IMG/VR virus record: IMGVR_UViG_3300035698_007508
Location: 1 to 64,000 of that record
DNA length: 64,000 nt
Reading direction: 5' to 3' (one strand)
From: a virus
The notes under the pieces were generated by a model. That model saw only the letters and a program-made list of their open reading frames with translations, did not search any database and had not been told where the DNA came from. A program made the position numbers and the translations under genes. Below, piece by piece: positions 24,052 through 32,700 of the stretch (the first letter of the stretch is position 1; the number at the start of each line of letters is the position of its first letter).

Positions 24052-24540
24052 ATGGAAGCTATTACGACACGCACGACGGCACGTAAGCCGCTCAATATCA
24101 CGGTACAGACTACCAGCACGATGATTTTGCCGCCACTGGCCGGCACGCTGGACAACACGGCAGTGGATGAGTTCGAAGCAGCCGCGGCCTACGTCTATGG
24201 CGACGTCGTACGCGCCGGCACACGTTACTACTGGTGCATCACGACGGCTGGCGGCAACGCTGGCGCCACGACGCCGGTACACACCGACGGGGACGCATCA
24301 GACGGCACACTGGTCTGGCGGCACATCCCATGGGGCCGTCCCACACTCTCGATAGTCAATACTGGTACCAAAACGGTGGGCATCGCACGCGGGTTCGCGG
24401 CCGAAGCCGGTAAGGGAATCGTCCTCAATACCAACGGTGCGCACAACGAGGGTTACGAGAGTGGGCCGCGGCCTTACGAGGGCGCCTGGTACGCGATAGC
24501 GTCCGGCGGGACAACTACGCTGGCGCTGGCTGAAGGATAA
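24052..24540 (+). CDS. Probable carbohydrate-binding-like virion protein, 162 aa
   Basis: Beta-rich; the stretch AAAYVYGDVVRAGTRYYWCI, AGGNAGATTP and DGTLVWRHI matches a common phage domain (y..GdvV...gryYwC..AGTSG..eP...DGtv.W) resembling chitin/carbohydrate-binding modules, usually part of fibre or decoration proteins. SD caggagtagata. A surface role on the virion is inferred. Confidence 0.65.
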   Translation: MEAITTRTTARKPLNITVQTTSTMILPPLAGTLDNTAVDEFEAAAAYVYGDVVRAGTRYYWCITTAGGNAGATTPVHTDGDASDGTLVWRHIPWGRPTLSIVNTGTKTVGIARGFAAEAGKGIVLNTNGAHNEGYESGPRPYEGAWYAIASGGTTTLALAEG

Positions 24541-24560
24541 CGTGTAACAAGAGGAGTGTT

Positions 24561-25034
24561 ATGATACTACTGATAGGTAAGAATCCGATGGGTAACGTCT
24601 TGCACGTGATCCAGGGTCCCGAATCGACGTTCTGGCATGAACTACACGGTTCGGCCGCTATCGATATTACACCTGTACTCAACCAGATGGATTCCGAGCA
24701 GCCGGTTTACTTACATATCTCGCAGTGCGAGTCAGAGCAGGATACGGCTATGCGGTTGCACAACATGATCCAGGCCGGAGGTGTCTACCCGTTTTCACCG
24801 CCTACCGGGGTGTTCGCGCCCAAGACGGTAATGGATACGCAGAACCCGATGGTGCCCGGCGCGGCTCCGGCTCAGGCCAAGCCAGCGACTAAGCACGCGG
24901 CGGCGCAGAAGTGCTCACGCTGTCTGTCTGACAAGAATCCGCTGGTGCCTAACCTGAAGCCCCCGATCTGCTACGATTGTGTCAAGATCGATCTACATAT
25001 CGCGGCGACCAAGAAAGCAGAGGACAAGGACTGA
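24561..25034 (+). CDS. Hypothetical protein with zinc-ribbon end, 157 aa
   Basis: SD caagaggagtgtt. N-terminal alpha/beta part (LLIGKNPMGNVLHVIQGPES), middle linker, and C-terminal CSRC ... CYDC, a probable zinc ribbon. Residues ~62-82 (MRLHNMIQAGGVYPFSPPTG) are encoded by the 63-bp segment that recurs inverted at 13731. Ends in a TGATG overlap with the next gene. Confidence 0.65.
   Translation: MILLIGKNPMGNVLHVIQGPESTFWHELHGSAAIDITPVLNQMDSEQPVYLHISQCESEQDTAMRLHNMIQAGGVYPFSPPTGVFAPKTVMDTQNPMVPGAAPAQAKPATKHAAAQKCSRCLSDKNPLVPNLKPPICYDCVKIDLHIAATKKAEDKD
24745..24807 (+). repeat. 63-bp inverted repeat, copy B
   Basis: Exact reverse complement of 13731-13793; here it is in frame within the gene at 24561. 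The reading frame is used only in this copy, so this is likely the source. Confidence 0.95.
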
Positions 25035-26155
25035 TGGACCCTTACGATTGGCCTTACGCCGCAGCTGCCGCCCCCTACTGGCAGCCTGTGAATACATCTG
25101 CGTACGCACGGCGCATGTACGGATACCCGTCCACGCGTCAGTTTTCGCCTATATCCATGCCCCGGGGTGTTGCCAAGAACCCGTTGACGGCTGGATTGCA
25201 GATGGGGCTGATCGGAGCCGCGGTAGGTCTGTCTCCTACCGTGGTCCAGGCGATGTCAGGCCGGAAGCGCACCGGTGGGCAGACGGCCAAGGACATCCTG
25301 ATAGGTGCATTCATTGGCAGTGGGTTGGGCGCGCTGTCCAGCCTGCACCAACAGCGTGCGAACAAGGGGCCACAGATTACATCCTACTCCGACATGGAAG
25401 ACTACATGCAGAAGGAGTTCAGCGCGTTCGAGAAGGAAGCGCGCAGCGTACTGGAAAAAGAAGGAGTCGTGATATCTGGGACCGTGGCCGCATTAGGGGC
25501 GGCGGCATGGCTGGCGGCCCAACTCGGTGGACTGGCTTGGACAGGTTACGACACGGTGGCGTCTGGCAGGCGTGCAAAACGTTACACGGCTGCGGGTATG
25601 CATGACGCTGCGCGTAGGGCGCGCATAGCGCAGGCGGGTAATGCAGGTCTGTTCGCGGCTGACCTGGCGTCGTTTGGCGCTCCTGCCGGTATGGCCGTCA
25701 AACTGACGTCTAAACTACCGTTGTTGGCCAAAATTCCCGGTATGGCACGGTTAGTGGCTAAGGGCAACAAAGCGCGTCAGGCCGTCCAAGGGTTATCGCG
25801 TGGGCAGCGTATAGCGCGTGGCGTAGGTAGGACGGCCGTGCACGGCGCGGTAGGCACGGTTCCGGTAGGTGCACTCGCCGTAGGGCGTGCACAAGAGTTC
25901 GTGCCCGGTGTACAGAGTGAACTACGTAGACGTGAGTTGTTGACACAACTGGCTAACGAGGGGTACGATACTGACAGTTTGGTCAATCCGAAGCCCGGCG
26001 TCATCAGCCCGCAGGTCCGCGACAACATGGTCGCGACGCCTCCGAAACCAGTCACACCGAAGAAGCCGTTCACCATATCTGGCGTGCTACGCCGATATGG
26101 CGCCAAACCTATGGTCCCGCAATTTCAGATAGGAGACACGAGTTGGGCACGTTAA
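25034..26155 (+). CDS. Putative internal/membrane-interacting virion protein, 373 aa
   Basis: Start at 25034 (TGATG). Residues ~50-110 contain two Gly/Ala hydrophobic segments (GLQMGLIGAAVGLSP, ILIGAFIGSGLGALSS), and residues ~145-170 a third (SGTVAALGAAAWLAAQLGGL); together a glycine-zipper pattern. The middle and end are basic. Overlaps the next gene (13 nt). First of several glycine-zipper proteins in a row; by analogy with internal head proteins that are ejected into the cell envelope it might help DNA entry, but this is inference. Confidence 0.62.
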   Translation: MDPYDWPYAAAAAPYWQPVNTSAYARRMYGYPSTRQFSPISMPRGVAKNPLTAGLQMGLIGAAVGLSPTVVQAMSGRKRTGGQTAKDILIGAFIGSGLGALSSLHQQRANKGPQITSYSDMEDYMQKEFSAFEKEARSVLEKEGVVISGTVAALGAAAWLAAQLGGLAWTGYDTVASGRRAKRYTAAGMHDAARRARIAQAGNAGLFAADLASFGAPAGMAVKLTSKLPLLAKIPGMARLVAKGNKARQAVQGLSRGQRIARGVGRTAVHGAVGTVPVGALAVGRAQEFVPGVQSELRRRELLTQLANEGYDTDSLVNPKPGVISPQVRDNMVATPPKPVTPKKPFTISGVLRRYGAKPMVPQFQIGDTSWAR

Positions 26156-26499
26156 AGACAGCGCAGTACTCGTCGTTCTCGGATGGGCTGCAAGGCCGAT
26201 CGCTGCACGATTTGTTCCGTGAGATCCGGAAAGATACGTCGTTGAGCCTGTACGAGCAGGAACGTACGATCAATCAGGTAGAGGGTGTAACACGTGGTGT
26301 GTCACCCGCGACACCGTTGAGTGCCACCATGTCTAGGGGCCTGGGCGGCGTCATTGGTTTTCTGATCGCCAAGTATTTTGATATGAGTCCGATCGCCAAG
26401 TTGGTCAGCACGGCTGCCGGTTTTGGGCTTGGCAAGGTGGTGCACGATCAGTTCAATCGGCCGCCGAACACAGATCCGCCCGGTTGGCGGATCATGTAA
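26143..26499 (+). CDS. Putative virion protein with glycine-zipper segments, 118 aa
   Basis: TTG start with SD taggagacacgag. N-terminal half helical and charged (DGLQGRSLHDLFREIRKDTS), C-terminal half with hydrophobic Gly-rich segments (GGVIGFLIAKYFD, STAAGFGLGKVVH). End contains an inverted repeat (26473-26493). Part of the membrane-like virion series. Confidence 0.58.
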   Translation: MGTLKTAQYSSFSDGLQGRSLHDLFREIRKDTSLSLYEQERTINQVEGVTRGVSPATPLSATMSRGLGGVIGFLIAKYFDMSPIAKLVSTAAGFGLGKVVHDQFNRPPNTDPPGWRIM

Positions 26500-26528
26500 T
26501 TGACATCAGCATGGCACAGAGCTACGCT
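26473..26528 (+). promoter_or_regulatory. Inverted repeat plus promoter-like sequence
   Basis: GATCCGCC (26473-26480) and GGCGGATC (26486-26493) form a perfect 8-bp stem with 5-nt loop at the end of the preceding gene. Directly after it is TTGACA (26500-26505), a 17-bp spacer and TACGCT (26523-26528), a sigma70-like promoter with a weak -10, before the gene at 26555. Confidence 0.4.
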
Positions 26529-26554
26529 ACACAGACTGAGACAGAGGAGACACT

Positions 26555-27220
26555 ATGAGTAAACAGGCAGGGTTTCGTAACGCAGGTTTAGGTGCGATGG
26601 CAGGTGCACTTGGCGGTGGCGCGCTTGGGGGCGTCGCAGGTCTTGCGGTATCACCACTCATGGCACTTAACGCGGCGACACAGAAACGGGAAGAGGGCGG
26701 TGAGCGCAAGAGTCGCGTAGCCGCCGCGCTCAAGGCACTCATTGCTTCGCCGCTGATGGGTGCCGCCGGTGGCGCAGCCGTCGGTTTAGGTATGGGCGGC
26801 ACTGGCGGGTTACTGTACCCGGATAAACAGGCTAACGCACACAAGGAGTCCACCATGAAGAGAGCAAATTATCTGGCTGGCATGCTCATGGCAGTCAAAG
26901 ACGCATCGGGCGCCCTGGCTGTACGTCCACCCGATCTGGACAAGGCCACAGCACCGGCAACCAAACCCCGTGAAGACCAGGCCGATCAGGGTCGGACGAC
27001 CCCGGCGCCGAAGCCCGAGCCCGACATCAAGCCCGAACAGAGCGCCCAGGCGCAGACCGTAGCCAAGCAGGCATGGGCCGATCTCGACGTGGGCGAACGA
27101 CAGTACATCAAAGGTATCGTCAAGGCGTGTCAGGACAACAACGTGAATCCCGTTACGCTGGTACCGGTTGAGTTTGCGAAGGGCGCGTCTACTGAATTGA
27201 AACAGGAACGAGGGGCGTAA
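26555..27220 (+). CDS. Glycine-zipper virion protein with internal start, 221 aa
   Basis: SD cagaggagacact. Residues 1-95 contain two Gly/Ala membrane-like segments (LGAMAGALGGGALGGVAGLA, AAGGAAVGLGMGGTGGLLY). At nt 26855 an in-frame ATG has its own strong SD (caaggagtccacc) and would give a 121-aa protein starting MKRANYLAGMLMAVKDASG, with a Pro/Lys linker and a soluble domain (DVGERQYIKGIVKACQDNNV). So two products from one frame are likely, or two once-separate genes have fused. Overlaps the next start. Confidence 0.65.
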   Translation: MSKQAGFRNAGLGAMAGALGGGALGGVAGLAVSPLMALNAATQKREEGGERKSRVAAALKALIASPLMGAAGGAAVGLGMGGTGGLLYPDKQANAHKESTMKRANYLAGMLMAVKDASGALAVRPPDLDKATAPATKPREDQADQGRTTPAPKPEPDIKPEQSAQAQTVAKQAWADLDVGERQYIKGIVKACQDNNVNPVTLVPVEFAKGASTELKQERGA

Positions 27221-27561
27221 TGCGACCAGAGTACACGCAGATTTTGACGCCGGCCGAGCGCGCAGCTGCGATGAAGCTGGGTATGGCTACGGCCGCCACG
27301 CGTAGTCGCATGCCACTCAAGATGGCCATCGACAATCCGTTTACATTCAGTGGTATGTTCGCCAACGTCACGGGCGGGGCGCGCAGTACTGCGGCGGCGA
27401 TGGCTGCCGTGTCATTACTTGCCGGTGCCCCACTTGGTGCTGCAGCACACGTTTTAGGCCGTAAGATCAAAGGTAACCAGAAAAGCGAGAAGGAACGTCT
27501 GGACCGAATACAGTATTACCGCGACATCACGCGACAGCTCGAAACCGGGCTAGCCCGGTAA
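27220..27561 (+). CDS. Putative membrane-interacting virion protein, 113 aa
   Basis: TAATG overlap with the previous gene. Helical; residues ~55-75 (AAAMAAVSLLAGAPLGAAAH) hydrophobic. The C-terminal part is basic and charged (KIKGNQKSEKERLDRIQYYR). Probably a small virion or assembly protein of the same series. Confidence 0.6.
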   Translation: MRPEYTQILTPAERAAAMKLGMATAATRSRMPLKMAIDNPFTFSGMFANVTGGARSTAAAMAAVSLLAGAPLGAAAHVLGRKIKGNQKSEKERLDRIQYYRDITRQLETGLAR

Positions 27562-27571
27562 GGGAGGCCAT

Positions 27572-27985
27572 ATGCTTGCGGGACTGCAAGACGAAATGAC
27601 CGGGCAACCAGTTGGTCCCGGCAATGTCGATTTCACAGTCGGGGAATCGATGTTCGAAACGTTGGGAAACACGCGGGGCTTGCGCCCCGATGCAGACGTC
27701 ATGGCGCAAGCCATGGATCGCCTGTTGATAGACCGTAAGGTCGAGGTCAAAGAGTTTGTAGCCAGAACGTACGATCTGAACGACGAGACACAGCGTAATC
27801 AGTACCAGTACGATATGGAGATGATCTTCTTCGGCCTGCAGTTGCGAACGCATGCGATCATTCATCGTGCGCCGCTACAATTTGTGAACGACGAGCAAGG
27901 ACCGCGGTACATCGCGCATTTGCAGTGGATTGAATTCACGCTACTGCAAAAACCGGTACCGACTGTCGGATCTAAAAAGGAGTAG
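27572..27985 (+). CDS. Hypothetical protein, 137 aa
   Basis: SD taagggaggccat. Soluble, acidic, alpha/beta (DAVMAQAMDRLLIDRKVEVKE is typical; the written motif there is MAQAMDRLLIDRKVEV). No Cys cluster or membrane span. Lies between membrane-like virion proteins and upstream of the polymerase. Function unknown. Confidence 0.6.
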   Translation: MLAGLQDEMTGQPVGPGNVDFTVGESMFETLGNTRGLRPDADVMAQAMDRLLIDRKVEVKEFVARTYDLNDETQRNQYQYDMEMIFFGLQLRTHAIIHRAPLQFVNDEQGPRYIAHLQWIEFTLLQKPVPTVGSKKE

Positions 27986-27989
27986 GATC

Positions 27990-29705
27990 ATGAAACAGAC
28001 TAGTCAAGGGCTTATGCAGAATCGGGCCGTGCGCGTAGGCTTGGGCGGCGCTGCCGGTGGGGCTGGTCTCGCCGCCGTACTCAACCTCATGCACGAACTG
28101 CAGTTGGAGAAGAAACGCCGTGCCATGGCCAAGGATATCGGACGTACCGACGAGAACACGATTGTACTGACCCTGCCCAATAAGCAGGGCGAGGTACAGG
28201 CCAGCGAGGGCGAGCCCACGACTGTAAAGACTGTACAGCGCGCCAGTTCGTCTACTACTGCGGTCCCGGCCAAGACTTACCGTGTGGGACATTATGGCAC
28301 ACAGCAGATGAAGGTAGCTACGCCATGGCCATTGAACACCAGCTGGATGCAGTGGGCGCTGGGTGCGCTGGGCGTGGCGGGCGGTGGCGTTGCCGGGTAT
28401 ACCGCGATGGACGCGCTATATCAGGCCCGGCTCAAGCGCAAACTGCAGGGCGAGGAAGATAATGCACGGCAGGAAATGCTGGACATGCTCCAGAATCCAG
28501 GACTCAAGACCGGCGGCTGGCTGGATGAGATCATTGACGTACCTGGCATCGCTGCAATCAGCGCCGATAAGACGGCCGCTGTTAAATCCGCGGTGCCTTA
28601 TATAGACCCAGTGCTTGGCAGTTTAGTCGCGTTGACCCTGCTCGGGACTGGCGGTACGGCCTACCTGACCAAGCGGCTACTGGACGCCAAGCAGGACGAG
28701 CATGATCAGGAAGGGCGCGTTACACCCAAGGTACGGCGTATCGTTTTCCGGTCTTCACCGCAAGTGGCGGACCCAGCACTCAAGCAGGCCAGTGCCGAAG
28801 ACCTGGGCATTCTACAGGCATCCCTCGTCATTATGATGGACAAGATGAGCGGCGAAACACGCGTGCTCGATCATCCTGAAATGGTACCCATCTTGAAGGA
28901 AGCTGGTATTACCGTATCCGGGCTGTTCAAGATGGCGGATAGCGCGACAGATCTTATAGGTTACTTGTATTCCAATCCGGATATGTGGCGGAAGGCCAAG
29001 AATCTCGGCATCCAACAGCGTCCGGGATTACGTACTGTTGGCTGGGGCGAGCACAAGTTCGAGATACCAGCCGGTGCGGCCAATACCATGGCTAATTTAC
29101 CCGGCGTACGCGGGTATACCGATAATCTGATGCGCACCAAGCTGGAAACCATGCTCCGCGGCTCGTCTGGGCAACGCTGGACGCCGTCACCTGACCAAGC
29201 CAGTACGATGTCCGGTCAGGAACTCCGTAATATCCGTAGAGGTAACGATGCTCGCCGTATGCGCTTGGCGTCTGGTATGGCGCAACCCAAGCCAGGTGAA
29301 CAAGGCTACGGCGGGTTAGATCTTAAGCAATTATTGGGCAAAGTATGGGGCAACGTCTCGAACTTTGCCAAGGGTATCGGCCCGCGCTTCGTCCAGGGCT
29401 GGGAAGGCTTTTCCGCACCCCAGACACCCAGCCAGACACCCAACCAGGCCGCTAACGCCGTGAAGTACTCCAACGCGGTCATGCCTATCCTCAGCAGCTT
29501 CGTTGGTAGTTCGCTCGCACGCGGACGAGATAACGAGCCAGAACCACAGACGTGGGAAGCGTTGCCCGAGCGTACCGATGTCAACCGCGTCCTACGCAAC
29601 ATCAAGCTGGACGCGGAAGACCCCGAAGCCGAGCGATACCTACAGGCCAAACGCGCACGTATCCGCGCCATTCTAGGTCAGCTCGTGGCAGAGGGTAAAT
29701 TATAA
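27990..29705 (+). CDS. Large membrane-associated virion protein, 571 aa
   Basis: Start at 27990 because of aaaaaggagtaggatc. Glycine-rich hydrophobic segments at residues ~15-35 (GLGGAAGGAGLAAVLNLM), ~115-135 (WALGALGVAGGGVAGYTAM) and ~210-230 (LGSLVALTLLGTGGTAYL), with charged stretches between; a Gln/Pro/Thr linker (SAPQTPSQTPNQAANA) precedes the C-terminus. Directly before the RNA polymerase gene. Candidate internal protein that acts during genome entry; not recognised by family. Confidence 0.6.
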   Translation: MKQTSQGLMQNRAVRVGLGGAAGGAGLAAVLNLMHELQLEKKRRAMAKDIGRTDENTIVLTLPNKQGEVQASEGEPTTVKTVQRASSSTTAVPAKTYRVGHYGTQQMKVATPWPLNTSWMQWALGALGVAGGGVAGYTAMDALYQARLKRKLQGEEDNARQEMLDMLQNPGLKTGGWLDEIIDVPGIAAISADKTAAVKSAVPYIDPVLGSLVALTLLGTGGTAYLTKRLLDAKQDEHDQEGRVTPKVRRIVFRSSPQVADPALKQASAEDLGILQASLVIMMDKMSGETRVLDHPEMVPILKEAGITVSGLFKMADSATDLIGYLYSNPDMWRKAKNLGIQQRPGLRTVGWGEHKFEIPAGAANTMANLPGVRGYTDNLMRTKLETMLRGSSGQRWTPSPDQASTMSGQELRNIRRGNDARRMRLASGMAQPKPGEQGYGGLDLKQLLGKVWGNVSNFAKGIGPRFVQGWEGFSAPQTPSQTPNQAANAVKYSNAVMPILSSFVGSSLARGRDNEPEPQTWEALPERTDVNRVLRNIKLDAEDPEAERYLQAKRARIRAILGQLVAEGKL

Positions 29706-29714
29706 GGATAACTC

Positions 29715-32700
29715 ATGGCATTACCAGACCACCTGAGGGCGTTTGACGATACTCAGACCGCCCGGGATTGGTTACATACGGGTGCCGTCGAAGCGCTTCA
29801 GAACAGATTCCCGATCGAGGATCAGGATTACAAGCTGGAGCTCGACGACGTACGCATCCAGGGTCCAACCCATTTCGGATTAGAACGTCAGAAGCAAGCA
29901 TTGATGAAGGACGAGCAACTGCGCGTCCCCATCAAGGGTCGCTGGCGTTTGACACACAAGCAGTCCGGAGAAGTATTGGACGAGCGTGAAGATACGGTGA
30001 TGCACTTGCCGTATCTGACTGATCGCGGTACTATGATCTACCGTGGTAATGAGTACAGTACGGTCAGTCAGTCCCGCCTCAAGGCCGGCGTTTATGCACG
30101 TCGCAAAAAGAGTGGTGAAATTGAGTCATTCTTCAATGTCAAGCCTGGCACTGGCCGGTCTTTCCGTGTCTGGCTTGAACCACAGACTGGTGTGTTTAAG
30201 GTCAATGTCGGCCAGTCGAACATTCCGCTATACCCGATGCTTTCTGCCCTGGGCGTGAAAGATGCCGATCTGATGAAATCGTGGGGTCCGGATATCTTGG
30301 ACGCTAACCGCAAGGCCCGCGCCGCCCAAGCCATCGACAAGTTGTATCAACGCTTTACTGGTAAGGCCCCGAGTACCGAGATCAGTGAGCAGGCGCGCCG
30401 TGAGGTTCTGGCCGAGGCACTGAACAAGGCAGAAATGGATCCGACCGTTATCGCACGTACGTTGGGCATCCAAGGCGATGGCCGGGTTTCGCCAGCCATA
30501 CTCATGCGCTCGACACAGAAGCTACTGGGCATCAGTCGCGGTGAGGACAAACCGGACGATCGTGACGCGCCTATGTACAGTCGCGTGCTATCGATCGAGG
30601 ACTTCATCAAGGAACGCATCGACAACGACAGCGGCAAGCTGGCGCGATCGCTGCTGTTCAAGGCACGCCGTGATCGTAACCTGCGCCGTGTGCGGGTGGG
30701 TGCGCTTAACGGTTATTCCACCGGCTTTCTACTGGGCAGCCGCCTGACCATGCCGCTGGAAGAGACCAATCCCCTTTCCCTATTGGAGCAGATGAACCGG
30801 GTCACCAAACTGGGTGCCGGTGGTATCTCTGATGCCGACGCGATCACGGACGAAGCCCGTAACGTGAATATCGGGCAATTGGGGTTCATCGATCCCGTGA
30901 CAGGGCCGGAAGATATCAAGATCGGTATCGACACACGCCTGGCATACAGAACTTTCAAGGGCCGCGATCAGCAGATGTATGGTGAGTTTCGGGACGCCCG
31001 GTCCGGAAAGATGGCTTACCTACGTCCGGAAGATCTCGACGGGAAGGTGGTCGCCTTTCCCGGTGAGATGGCTGGCAAAGGGAAGACTGCGACGGCAGCC
31101 GTGGATGGGACGATTCGTGAAGTCCTTAAGAGCAAGGTGGATATCGAAGTACCGTCCATGGCTCACATGCTGTCGTCGCACGTCAACCTCAACCCCATGC
31201 CTACCGCTGTACAGCCCGCTCGGCAGTTCTACGGTGCCAAGTTCTGGTCCCAGTACCTGCCGCAGGTAGAGGGCGAAGCGCCGCTCGTGGATACCGCTAT
31301 GCCTGAGGGTGATCAATCGTTCACCCAGCATTTTGGTAAGCGCGTGGGCACGCTCATGGCGCAGAAGCCTGCCACTGTTACACGTGTCACCGACAGCAAG
31401 GTGTTTCTGCGGGACGTGGACGGTGAGAAGCAGGAGATCGACCTGGTGCAGAACTTCCCGTTCAACCGTATCACCGGCGTCAGTTACCGCCCGGCCGTCA
31501 AGGCCGGTGATGCTGTCGAGGCCGGCGATGTACTGGCGCGCTCCAATTTCGTTGACGATAACAACGCACTGACATTGGGCCGGAATCTCTCCGTAGCTGT
31601 CATCCCCTATCGCGGTAATAGCTACGAAGATGGGATAGTCATTTCGGAGGATGCGGCCAAGAAATTAACAACTAGCCGGCTGTACGGTTTCGATGCCGAG
31701 GTCAAGCACGACGTACAGCTGGGTAAGAATCGGTACGCCAGTCTATTCCCTGCACGATTCTCGAAGAAGCAGCTCGAAGCGCTGGACGACGAGGGTATCG
31801 CCAAGCCGGGCACGGTATTGCAGAAGGGTGATCCGATCATCTTATCTGTTGGTCCGAAGTTGCTCACTGCCGAGGACGTACAGTTAGGGCGCCTGCACAA
31901 GGCGTTACGCCAGGCGCATACGGACAAGGCTGTAGTGTGGGACCACGACTATGAGGGTGTGATCACGGACGCCGTACGCACGCGTAGCGGCGCCAAGGTC
32001 AACGCCAAGGCCAGTGTACCGGTCCAGGTGGGCGACAAGCTGTCACCGCGCTGGGGATTGAAGGGTGTTGTGGCCAAGATCATACCTATGGATCAGATGC
32101 CGCGGCACGCCGGTACCAATGCGCCGTACGATCTGCTACTCAACCCCATGACCATTCTATCACGCGTTGCAGCGGGAGCCCTTGTCGAAATGCAGCTTGG
32201 TAAGCTGGCCAAGCTGCGCGGCAAGGGCTTCAAACTCCCGCAGATGCCGCCGGAAGAGGGCTGGTCCGCCTGGGCGCAACGTCAGCTACTTGAGGCAGGC
32301 GTGGACGAGAAGGATCAGATATTCGATCCCGAGCTGGGTCGAGCACTGAACAAGCCCGTCGCTACCGGCAACATGTACTGGATGGCGTTCCATCACCTTT
32401 CTGAGAAGAAGCTGAGTGAGCGTGGCTCGTCCGGCCTGGGCTACACACAGGATGAACTGCCGGCCCGCGGTGGGTCTGAGACGCAACAGGCCAAGAAGAT
32501 GAGTCAGATGGACATCACGCAGCTTCTGGCGCACGGTGCTACCGACGTGGTCAAGGATGGGCAGATCATCCGCGGCGCCCGGAACGAAGACTACTGGAAG
32601 GCGCTCAAGCTGGGCCGCCCGCTACCGACTCCCGACGTACCGTTTGTGTACAAGAAGTTCCTGAACCTGTTGAACGCCAGCGGCATCAACATCGAGCAGA

